A stretch of DNA of 64,000 nt. It comes from Echria macrotheca (lineage: Eukaryota > Ascomycota > Sordariomycetes > Sordariales > Schizotheciaceae). The notes beneath the pieces were generated by a model, which did no database searches, had not been told where the DNA came from, and worked only from the letters and a program-made list of their open reading frames with translations. A program made the translations under genes and the position numbers. Below are positions 17,980-27,135 of the stretch, piece after piece. The stretch is taken from contig MU839832.1 in NCBI GenBank assembly GCA_030411725.1, positions 1,674,001 to 1,738,000 of the forward strand, written 5' to 3'. Position 1 is the stretch's first letter, and each line of letters opens with the position of its first letter.

Positions 17980-19848
17980 CTAGCAACCCAACGCAACCTT
18001 GCAGTCCAGGACTGCAGTTTGACCACCCTGAACAGCCTCGATGGCTTTCTTTAGAACCCCCTCCAGCTCGCCGGCCTTGTCTACTCTGGCCGCAAACACA
18101 TCCCCGCCTGCCGCCGCCTTCGCAATGCCCGCGTAGTCTGGTACCGGATCGAACGAGATGTTGATCTCCTCGTTTGTCGCCTTGGACCCCAGCCCGTCAG
18201 GGTGAACCAGCAACAAGGATTTCCGAGGCGCGTTCCAGCCTGTTCTTGTTAGACACATCTCTGCCAGATGTCATCGGGTGACTCACCTTTGTTGTTGAGA
18301 ATAATCGTCAGGACGGGGATGTTGTAGCGTTTGGAGATCCAGTAAACGCTGCCGGGCACGGAGAAGAGGTACGTGCCGTCGCCCACAATCTGGACCACGA
18401 ACTTACCCTTCCCACCCTTCAGCTGTGCCTCGTGGTCGGATGCCAGCTTGATGCCGAGTGCGCCTCCTCCGGACCAGCCCAGACCGCCGCCGCCACAGTT
18501 GATCCAGCTTCCGGGAATCTTGGCCTGGATGTTATCATGGACAAAGCCGGTATTTGTTACCGCTTCGACGGCCCAGATCGTATCTTCTGGGCAGAGCTCC
18601 CTGAGCTTCGCACAGAGATGGCCCGTACCAAACTCGCCGTTCTCGAGAGGCTGTGCAGCTGCCGCTATCCGCTCCAAGCGCTCTTTGTGAGAAGACTCGA
18701 GAGCCTTCCACCTCTTTTCACTCTCCTCGCCGGCCAACTTCGCCTTGAGCGACTCATCAGACTTAATCCGCGCAGTCAGCTGCTCGACTGATGTGAGGAC
18801 GTCGGCTCGGTACCGGGACTCGGCCTCGATATAAAACAGAGGCATGATCTGCTTCAGCGGGTCGACGTCAATGTGGAAGACCTTGGCGTCTTGCCTCGGC
18901 TTGCACTGTGTGGGAATCCAAGGGACGTCACAGTCGAGCACGAGGATGACATCGGCGTTGCGAATCGAGTCCTCATTGCCGTACCGCACTCCGATCCAGC
19001 CAGGGTGATCGGCCGGGAAGCACATATCACTACCACCGGTGTCCAGCACGCGGAGGCCTTTAACCGTGTTCGCTAGCTCGACCAATGCTGGTGGAACGGC
19101 GTGGTTTCGTCCAGCATACCCAGTAATAACCAGGGGCTCCTTGGCATTGGCAAGGGCTTCGGCGATCTCCTCGGCAGCGGACGACGGCAACCCGCCGAGC
19201 TGGACGGGCTTCCACTTGTCTTGGCGGATCTCGTAGGGCTCGATATCCATCTCCATGACCTCGCGGGCGCCACAAAGATAAACGGGACCCTGGGGGTCAG
19301 ACTTTGCGAACTGCAGAGCGCGGTTGACCATCTGCTTCACGTTGTGGCCGGTCTTGAGCTCGGCGACGTAGCGGCAGTACTGGGCTACAATCTGCTTCTG
19401 GTCTGGCACGTCTTGGACCCAGTGGATAAACTCAGTCCGGGACCCCCGCATCTCGCCCTCCTGCGTGAAAGGAGACAGGCCGGCGAACAGCAAGACGGGT
19501 GCCCTGCCAGTGCCCGAGTTGTGCACAGCAGCGCCCAGTCCCTGCGTTCCTACATCGACGTGGACGATGACACACTGCGGTTTTCCCGTCAACCGCGCAT
19601 ATCCGTCAGCCATGGACATGGCCACCATCTGTTGGCTTGTTAGCACCCAGCAGCCCCGCAGACACGGTTTCGGACAACTGTACCTCGTTTGGGCACGTAA
19701 TGATGCGAGGAAACCTGTCTTTCTTTTCCCGAGCCCCCTTGACCATGGCCTCGATGATGCTCGGGTGGTCGGATCCCAGGTTGACGAAGCAATGGGTAAC
19801 GCCGGCGTCCCATAGGGCCTCGAAGAAGGCGAAGGAAGTCGTGTACAT
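17980..19848 (-). CDS. Thiamine-diphosphate-dependent enzyme (acetolactate synthase/2-oxoacid decarboxylase fold)
   Basis: Three exons: 19848-19684, 19628-18287, 18239-17980. The introns are 19629-19683 (GTACAG...GCTAAC...CAACAG) and 18240-18286 (GTGAGT...CTAAC...AACAG). The product is 588 residues. The N-terminal PYR domain has the catalytic Glu55 (CPNE, just before intron 1) that activates ThDP. The central region (about 240-380) is the usual Rossmann-like middle domain. The C-terminal domain has the ThDP/Mg motif from GDG (about 471) to NN (about 500), crossing into exon 3. The family includes acetolactate synthase, benzoylformate decarboxylase and 2-hydroxyacyl-CoA lyase; the substrate cannot be assigned by eye. 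An in-frame upstream ATG at 20271 would add 141 residues starting MSPPLLRATPPRTTAVRA, Arg-rich like a mitochondrial presequence, and RSLSTASPK stands just before the chosen Met. Confidence 0.88.
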
Positions 19849-22001
19849 TTTGGGCGAAGCCGTCGACAGACTTCGTGACAACAGCGCTGTGTTTTGTTTT
19901 TCTAGGGAGCTCTTGAGATGCTTTCGCCACGACAAGCCAAAGGGGTTCGCTAAGACGGTCTGTTTTGGCAGACGACGGGACGGACTCCCAGGACCGAGGA
20001 AGCCTGCAGAGTCCGAGTTTCTTATATGGCCTTCTCCAACTGCGCTGCAGCTCGGGTAAATGATGTCCGCAGCTTCCCCACGCGGCCGGGATGCAGCGCT
20101 GGAGAAGGAGGCGACTTGGGCCGTGTTTCTTCGCGCTGCGACGGCACCGGCCCCGGTCGCGGCTATGCGAACGGCACCGCGAGCTGGGCGAGTGCGGGCA
20201 CCCTCCAGGACACCGATGGCCCTGACTGCCGTTGTCCTTGGTGGGGTTGCTCGCAGCAACGGCGGAGACATGGCGGCAAGTGATGGTGGGATCTCTAAGC
20301 GGCCGCGGGGTTGAGGGTGGTGATTCGCCCAATTGGCCAATTCCAAATTCTCCGGGTTCCGGACGATGATCTGCTGTATCCGGGCGTGTCCACTACCCGA
20401 ACGAGTTTGGGCAAGTGCTGGCGGACTTCCACCCCAAGACAGTGAGACAAGCCGAAGACCGGAGTTGGTTTTCCTTGGCTTCAAGCTCCAATTCTTCCAA
20501 GTACCAACCGTCTTTCTTGATGCCCTTCGAAGATGCTGCAATGCCAAGCGGGGCGTGCCAGAAATAGCGGTATCCAACAGCTCGCAGCGGGTCGACCAAC
20601 CAGAGACATGTGACAAACAAAGGGCGTGGATAGCAGGATTCAGGCGTGGAACGTCGACAAAGAACAAGTCTAAACCGTAGGTCACCCGGGCTATTTATTA
20701 TGGTGGTTCCGGTTGTAAGCCGACGCCCCTGCTGCGTCGGCTTAAGCAAGCGGAGACCCTGGTTCCCATGACGTTAGGATCCAGCGGTCTGGCTGCGGAT
20801 CACTAGCGGTGTTTCTGGTAGGTAATGGCGTACAATCCTGTGGTTTCGGGATGCCGAATTACCTAAGAGCGTGCCACTTGGACGCCATCCGGATGCCGGG
20901 ACCGGTGGCTTGTGAAGAGCCGACCGGAGCGGGGCTTGGACCGAGAACATGGCGCTCCGTCTTGCATGTCCGGATCCGTGCTGCCCGGCGCCGTGGGGGC
21001 CGGCGAGCCGCATTTGAAAAAGCATGAGGGGTGTAAGCCACCCATATGCGTTTCAACAATTTCTCTGCACTTTTTCTTGCCAGCAGTCCATCGTATTCTA
21101 AGTGCATCGCAGTCTTGTGGTGTTGGATCGCCAGTTGGAGAGCCGCGGGTTTCCGCCGCGATGCCCACCACCCCGCCTCCGCATGGCAGGAGCCGAAACT
21201 GGCCGGCTTCTCCACATGAATCCCGGAAAAGCAGCAGGCCATGCAACTAATTTTGGACTGTTACTAAACTAGATCCAAGGTTTATTGTTGCTAGTTGGCA
21301 TTTTAATTTGTGAGTCTTTGGTTTGAGGCCGCATGTTCGACCGTGTCGGTGGCTTGCAGTGGAAACCAGGCTTATCCATGCTTGTTCGTTAGTGCATTGC
21401 GCGTTCCGCCCCGCTGCAACCTAACAAGGAAACTCAAATGTGACCCAACAGATTCTCCATCGGGTTCAATACACGGACCAAGACACAACCATTCCTGGAG
21501 ATGGATCATATCCGAGATAGCATAGAGACGACCAGCATCTCGGGATCGACAGCCGGACGACATTCCAGAAATTCCTGATTTTCATGTTCCGACCTGAGCC
21601 AGCCACACCGCGTGGCATGCCAGGGCGTGTCTCTGATAAGTGCCGTGTTCCCGGTGTTTTTGATTTCGTGAGAATCCCATCCTAAATTGCGATGAGACTG
21701 ATATGGTGCTGTATGAGATACCAAATCTGCTTGTAAGGGGTTGTCTCACGAATTTGAGGCTCGGCGATCGGCCAAATACAAAGAATGCAGGTGTTCAGTG
21801 ATCCCATCTCCAGGCGACGAGGCCGTCGCCCTGATGGTATACTGATCAAGATAAATAGGCTTGGAGACTCGCAGCTTCTCTGCTGTGATCTTCAGAATAT
21901 GGCGTAGCAAGAGGCACCCAGATTTCCGTCGACAAGCTCAGCTCAGCCAAATCCACATTCACTCTCTTCTGTTCTGCCACCTCACCGGCCTAGTTTCCAA
22001 A
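19849..22001. other. Intergenic region with a possible 5' extension of the ThDP gene
   Basis: The part 19849-20271 is open in frame with the ThDP gene and may encode its targeting sequence. From 20272 to 22001 I see no gene. An 11-bp inverted repeat lies at 20716-20744 (listed separately). Confidence 0.45.
20716..20744. repeat. Perfect 11-bp inverted repeat
   Basis: TAAGCCGACGC (20716-20726) is followed by a 7-nt loop and its exact complement GCGTCGGCTTA (20734-20744). It lies in the promoter interval upstream of the ThDP gene. It may be an RNA hairpin or a dimeric regulator site. Confidence 0.8.
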
Positions 22002-22382
22002 ATGAAGCTTTCTATCATAATCACGCCCTTCCTGGCCGGAACTATCCTCGCTGTCCCAACACAAAACATGACATCCAACGGCGTAGCCGCTCGACAAGAT
22101 AGCAACACAACAGCTATCGCTGCGCGCTCAGGCCAGATGAACGAGACAGCCGCCATGATCCACATGAACACCACCAGAGCGGCGGTCAACGAGACTATTA
22201 TGCGAGCACACATGGTTCGCCAGGGCATGAATATCACGCTGGTCGGCGCGGGAGAGCTGGCTAACCAGACGGCTTTGTTTGTTGGGAGGAAGGGGTTGAA
22301 TGAGACTATTCTCGGGGCGGGTCGGTTGGGTTTGTTTAACCAGACTGGACAGGCGCATGCTGGGAATGGGACTGGTTATTGA
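22002..22382 (+). CDS. Small secreted protein with ten N-glycosylation sequons
   Basis: Single exon, 126 residues. The start at 22002 gives a clear signal peptide (MKLSIIITPFLAGTILAVP); longer in-frame starts from 21861 would hide it. The mature part (~108 residues) has no Cys and ten N-x-T sequons at residues 22, 35, 47, 56, 63, 77, 88, 100, 113 and 122, spaced 7-14 residues apart. Imperfect repeats are visible (VGAGELANQT / GAGRLGLFNQT; MNETA / VNETI / LNETI). Sequence between sequons is rich in Ala, Gly and Met. It has no GPI signal. I do not recognise a family. If secreted it should be heavily glycosylated; cell-wall, surface-coat or effector roles are possible, none shown. A second small secreted-protein gene follows 586 bp downstream on the same strand. 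Confidence 0.72.
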   Translation: MKLSIIITPFLAGTILAVPTQNMTSNGVAARQDSNTTAIAARSGQMNETAAMIHMNTTRAAVNETIMRAHMVRQGMNITLVGAGELANQTALFVGRKGLNETILGAGRLGLFNQTGQAHAGNGTGY

Positions 22383-22968
22383 GCTGTTCAAGCAGGCGAG
22401 TGGGATGTGAGATGTGGGGGCAGTGATGGAAAAGGGGTTCGGTTCGGGATTGTGTTGAGGACTCGGTCCCGAACAGCTTGGAGACGGATATATGTGTGGA
22501 AGGAAAGAAAGAGTTGGTCAGATAGATCTCAAGGAAGGCTCTTCAACTCAACTCGGAGGGTTCACTCCGTTTGTTACACCTGCTCCTTCCCTATAGGAAA
22601 ATTAGTCGTCCACTTGAGAAAAGATGGCAGTTTTGAGGCTCACTCCTGCCTGAGTAACCCACGAGCGGCCATCAAGGTTCCCACGTGTCAATAAAGTGCC
22701 CACCTCGTGAGATTTCGCCCATCAAGGCTTTTCTTTCACAACTTGCATCACTCCGCTCTTTTCGCTCGTTTGCTGCCTTGCCGTTCGAATTCTCCCTCCA
22801 CACCTAGGTTCTGCGCAAATCGAGCCACGCTCCCTCCTCACAAATTCAACGCGTCCGTCGAGTTCCTTCCTTGACTCCAGCTCTGCTCCACACTCTCTCC
22901 TACATCTATCTCTCCCTGCGGCCTTTGACTATCGAGACACCTCCCCAGATTTCTCCTGATTAATCGCG
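22383..22968. other. Intergenic region before the Cys-rich secreted gene
   Basis: The last ~230 bases (22740-22968) are pyrimidine-rich (CTCCC/TCTCC runs), typical of fungal promoters and leaders. No gene is seen. Confidence 0.5.
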
Positions 22969-23287
22969 ATGAACTTCCTCGCTATTATCCTAACCATCAT
23001 CGCCTCGCTCAGCGGAGCGCTCTCGTCCCCGGCAGCTAAACCCGGCAGCATTCCCATCAAAAGAGACGGATCCTCCAATGACACAAGTGGTACGTAATTT
23101 GCAGTCAGTCAACACCAACAACTAACAACTGACAGACTGGACCCAAGTCGGAGGAGACCCCGGCTACGGAAAACTGAACCTCCCCTGCGGCGGAGTCCCC
23201 GACTGCAAAGCCATGTGCTCCGAGTTCCATTTTGCCTGCTGGAAGTGTAAAGAGGAGGGTTGTTTCTGTCGCATGGGTGATTGCTAG
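22969..23287 (+). CDS. Small secreted Cys-rich protein, defensin-like (CS-alpha-beta pattern)
   Basis: Two exons, 22969-23089 and 23136-23287, with an intron of 46 nt (GTACGT...ACTAAC...GACAG). The product is 90 residues. A signal peptide covers about 1-19 (MNFLAIILTIIASLSGALS). A dibasic Kex2-type site (IKR, residues 31-32) ends a short propeptide. The mature part has eight Cys at 58, 64, 68, 75, 78, 83, 85 and 90. Six of them read C-x5-C-x3-C-x9-C-x4-C-x1-C, the CxxxC plus CxC framework of CS-alpha-beta defensins; the other two (75 and 90) could make a fourth disulfide. Fungal defensin-like peptides such as plectasin have the same signal-propeptide-KR layout. An antimicrobial or effector function is inference. 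It was too short to stand out as an open frame because the intron splits it. Confidence 0.75.
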
Positions 23288-23849
23288 CGTGGGGCGGGCT
23301 TGGTGTCCTCGGCCGCGAGTTGCTACGATATATGGGCATAGAAGGTGCCTGGGGGCCGATAAGGACGAAAGGAGGTTGTACATGACTTATAGATTCAAGG
23401 TTGCGGAGAGAACTATCATAGAGAAGATTATAGGCACGCACAAGATGGGGAGATAAACTTTGACTGGGTTTGACAAGTTGAGTGTTTAGCAACCAAGCTA
23501 CCTACTTGGCACTAGATTAGGACACCCAAACATAGACCGCAAATCTCTTAGAACATGGAGCGGTCATGAGTAGTAGTAGACCAGAAGACGGGTGTCATGA
23601 ACGGGGGTGTTGTGACCTCCGTGATGTGATATCCCAGGCCTGTTGACGATGTGTGGATTTGCGGTTCTTCCTGAACGGCTCTCGAGAGTTTTATCAATGA
23701 CGAGACTGACTCGACAACATTCCCACCTCCCTCCCCTACCTACCTACGTAGATAAATATATAAATATATAAACTCACTCTCTGACTTATTAGATATATCC
23801 ACCGGGATACTGAGACAAAAAAAAAAGAGAGAGAACAGGAAGAAAAAAA

Positions 23850-23854
23850 GAAAA
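23850..23854 (-). terminator. Pol III T-run terminator of the 5S gene
   Basis: On the reverse strand the 5S RNA is followed at once by TTTTTC, and then by further T runs down to about 23815. Confidence 0.75.
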
Positions 23855-23973
23855 ACATACAACACCGGGGATTCGCTGGTGGTCACCCACCCAACTACTA
23901 GTCCGGCCCTTACCAGCTTATCTAGGGGAGAGCAGACGGGATCCCGAGTTTTCTGGTAGGTATGGTCGTATGT
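23855..23973 (-). rRNA. 5S ribosomal RNA
   Basis: The reverse-strand sequence is 119 nt, the standard 5S length. Helix I pairs the 5' ACATACGAC with the 3' GTTGTATGT. Helix II pairs CCTACCAG with CTGGTAAGG, leaving the typical bulged A. The internal control region is present (ATAAGCTGGTAAGGGCC, then TAGTAGTTGGGTGGGTGACC). It is a lone gene and not part of an rDNA unit, as expected for Pezizomycotina, where 5S genes are dispersed. Helix II/III sequence differs from the commonest fungal form (CCATAGGGTGTGG) but stays paired, so this looks like a functional variant class and not a pseudogene. Confidence 0.88.
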
Positions 23974-24000
23974 TGATTGTTTTGTTTCTCCTGTGCTTGT

Positions 24001-24006
24001 TATATA
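24001..24006 (-). promoter_or_regulatory. TATA box of the 5S rRNA gene
   Basis: TATATA lies 28-33 bases upstream of the 5S 5' end on the reverse strand. An upstream TATA near -29 is known for Neurospora 5S genes. Confidence 0.65.
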
Positions 24007-25372
24007 CCTACCCGTTGGCTATGGTAAAAGACGTGACGTTGATCTGGCGCCTGGTCTGGTCCCAGGTGAAGGTTGAGGGTTTCTGTTGATGTGATCCCCC
24101 CCCCTCCAGTCGGCTGTCAAGGTGGGGGGTATTTTGATGGATGATGGGATTAATCCATCTCTTCTTGCGTTGTTAAATTTGCATTTGTTTGTTGTTCTTC
24201 CCTTGCTAAAAGGTAAGGTCTCTGTTCAGGTCGAGTGATGATGGTCTGTCTGGTGCGGACTAATCAGTCATAAGCTGGGCTGATGGTGTAACAGTCGGAC
24301 GCCCCAACGTGAGATCACAACCTGCGCGCCTTGCTGGAAGAACAGAGGCCGGCTTGAAAGAATTTTGTGTGTGAACAAGCCACAAAATTCCCAGCGGGCT
24401 TTGTGCGGTTCTTACCGTGACAGCTGTTTCAAGCGTCCTCGACAAGGTGCTACTACTCGACCTGGTGGTCGTCGAGAGGAGATGTCCCAGTCGAGAGCCG
24501 TCGATCCATCATCGACTAAAACGGGCCTAAGAGAGAATAACGCCTCTAGACGTGCCAAAGTTTTTAGTTTCAACTCTAATAGTTTCTTTTCTTCCCCTGC
24601 ATGTCCTTCTATATAAAACATGATACCCTTCTCCCAGTGTCCCAAGCTGGCGCTGCAAATCATGGATAATGCGGTGGATACCGAGGGATGCTATCGACAG
24701 ACCTCTCGTGTCTCGGGACAAAGAAGGAGGGGTTGAGAAGGGGTTGGGTTGGTTGGTTGGAACGGGTGTGAAAGAGGACGGCTGAGGCATTTCCGGAAGC
24801 AAATGGGCCTTGTGGGTTTTGTCGAGAGACGTCTTGGAGATAGAACGAAACTGCTCGGGACGATGGAAGGATGTCCGTCTGTTGTTGGGAGCTGATGCAG
24901 GTCTTTTGGTGGGTTGAGTGGACCTTCTTTCTTAAAGGGTTGAAAGACATCGTATCGACAGCAAATACATCTGACACGTACACTGGAAGGGGTACCAAAA
25001 GGAATAGGGGGCTTGGAAACCGCCGTAGGAAACTGCGTGTTGGACTGAACAAGACGTATCAAGTTGCCAGGCTGGCGATGCCGTCTCCGTCTCCAGGTAG
25101 GCACTTGTACATATACCCATTCCACAAAGCGACAGCAAGGTCCACGAGCAAGTCCAACTCAAGATTTTGTGTTTATTGTTAAGAGTCTCTCATCATTCCC
25201 TATCCTTCCAGCCTCAGCACATATGCCTCAACCCCCAGAGAATTCGAGATGGGTATCCATAAGTATGTTAGGTATTCATCACTCATCAAGGTCATCATCT
25301 CATCCAATCATCATCCCCAAGTCCCCCCCTGTCCTCCCCAACCCCATCATCGAAAGGTCGCAAAAACGTAGA
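24007..25372. other. 1.4-kb intergenic region
   Basis: No gene is supported. Several open frames on both strands overlap each other and lack splice or domain support. A C-run of nine lies near 24097-24105. Confidence 0.45.
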
Positions 25373-25933
25373 TCACGGATAAATCCGCACCCCACTAATC
25401 TGCGGCTGCGCGCTCTGCCGGTACGGCGCATACCTCTTCGGCGGAATCCTCGGGGGCGGCGGCACCAGCACCGGCTGAAACTGCTGCCGCACAGGCGGCA
25501 TGCCGAGGAACGGATTATTCCCCACGGGCCTCCTCCCGCCGCCGCCACCCGGTCTCGGCCGTGGTCGTCGTCCGCGACTGCTCTCGGACTCGTCGTCGAA
25601 ATCGTCGTCGGAGCTGCCCGAGTAGTACTCCACCGACCGCGGACGCGGACGGTAGCACACGCAGCAGTAGCAGAGCGGGAGGATGATGAAGACGAAGCCG
25701 AGGACCGAGCCTAGGATGGCGCCGAGTTGTTCGTTTGTCAGCGCCGGGGATGATGACCCTGATGAATCTGGTTGTTGTGGTGGTGCGGCGGGGGGTGGTG
25801 GCGGTGTCGGGCTGGGGACGTCGGGCGTGAGGGCGGGGTCGTTGCCGAGGGTGACGATGGTGGTGATGGTGGTGGACGCGCGCGTTATGATTTGCGTCAC
25901 GACGCGCACCTGGCGGACTTCGATGATTGCCAT
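25373..25933 (-). CDS. Single-pass membrane protein with Pro-rich stalk
   Basis: Single exon, 186 residues. The N-terminal ~65 residues are Thr/Ser/Pro-rich (TTITTIVTLG, PSPTPPPPPAAPP) and probably face outside. One membrane segment lies at about 69-93 (LGAILGSVLGFVFIILPL), directly followed by CYCCVCY, which is likely palmitoylated. The cytoplasmic tail is basic and low complexity: SSDDDFDDESESS, Arg/Gly repeats, then a Pro-rich end. There is no N-terminal signal peptide, so insertion would use the TM segment itself. The layout resembles small fungal surface sensors, but no WSC or Mid2 signature is present. Function unknown. Confidence 0.68.
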   Translation of the reverse strand: MAIIEVRQVRVVTQIITRASTTITTIVTLGNDPALTPDVPSPTPPPPPAAPPQQPDSSGSSSPALTNEQLGAILGSVLGFVFIILPLCYCCVCYRPRPRSVEYYSGSSDDDFDDESESSRGRRPRPRPGGGGGRRPVGNNPFLGMPPVRQQFQPVLVPPPPRIPPKRYAPYRQSAQPQISGVRIYP

Positions 25934-27135
25934 TTTTTGAACGAAAGGGCGTAGGTGGGTGGTTAGTGAGAAACGAAGACGAGACCGAGATCCATGGCGG
26001 TTGACAGCTCAAGAACCTGAGAGAATTACCGAGGAGGGATATTATTCTGATGGTAGGTACAGGTGTGTCTCACATGATGGAAGCACATCATATTTGAATC
26101 TGAGTGCCGACCGGCGCGGCGACCGCCACAAGGCAGGCAAGGCACCCAAGCCCAGAGTCCTACGAAGACCAACTAGAGCCAAAGCGGACGGCGGCGGTGG
26201 GAAGGGTGTGTGTGTGTGTGTGCCTTGGTCGACCACCCGAGGCCACCCTCCCGTCCACCATGTCCAGGCGGCGCTCCGATCCTTCGGAACGCGATTCGAT
26301 GAATCTTCAAAGCCCCGCACCGGGCTGCCGAAGCATTGCAGCAGTCGTCTCTTGGAAAAAAGTCTTGGAAGACTAAATAACCAACTAAACGAGCCGGCGA
26401 GATAGGATCCGATCTTACGCTCTGCTGCCAGCTGGTCTCAATATTCCGAGCTCGTTGTCCACTGTCAGCCGTCGGAGGGCGTGCCCAGAGCTCTCACAAA
26501 GCCCTCGCGTCGGCGATGCGACCCCCTCCCTAGCAGAGAGAGGTTGGCGGCCTGCAGCGAGTACTCCCACCGAAATGGAGTTTGGCATTGTGTCCTCATT
26601 TGCTCGATCCTGCAGTCCACCCGCAGTTGCCTGCCTGTGTTATCCTCCAATCCCGCTGCGGCGGCATATTCTCGTGGGCAGGTTGTCGAACTTGTGGCCA
26701 ATCATGCATCTCCGTCAGTCCGCCTAGAGCTGCATCACCCGCATGTCTGCCGACAGCAGAGGCGTCGTGGAATTTCGAGCTGACGATCTTTGGAAATTCT
26801 GTTTTGTCTGGGTAAATATGAACTTTGAAGACGTCAAAAGTCGACGGGAATGATAGTTCGCCCCGTGCGGCTAAAAACCACCTGATTGACCATCATCATG
26901 TCCTGCAGTCGGATATGGAGAAATATGAAGGACAAGGACGTCTTCCGAGCCGATGTGGCATGCATCATGCAGCTAGAGTCAGGTATCGACTCACGTTGGG
27001 TTCGGTTTCACAACCGTCGTTCGCAGCGTCTCACCCAGAGCCTCCATTGGACTCTTCTACTTGCAGAGAACAGGCACCAGGAAGATAAATAGATTGTGTA
27101 ACCAAGGCAGTCCAAGTCCTTACCTTATCCTTGCG
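25934..27135. other. 1.2-kb intergenic region
   Basis: No gene is supported. A short (GT)8-type repeat lies near 26207-26222. Confidence 0.45.

Noticed and set aside
19101..19643. 180-codon forward frame within the ThDP gene
   Set aside because: Antisense shadow of a well-supported enzyme exon.
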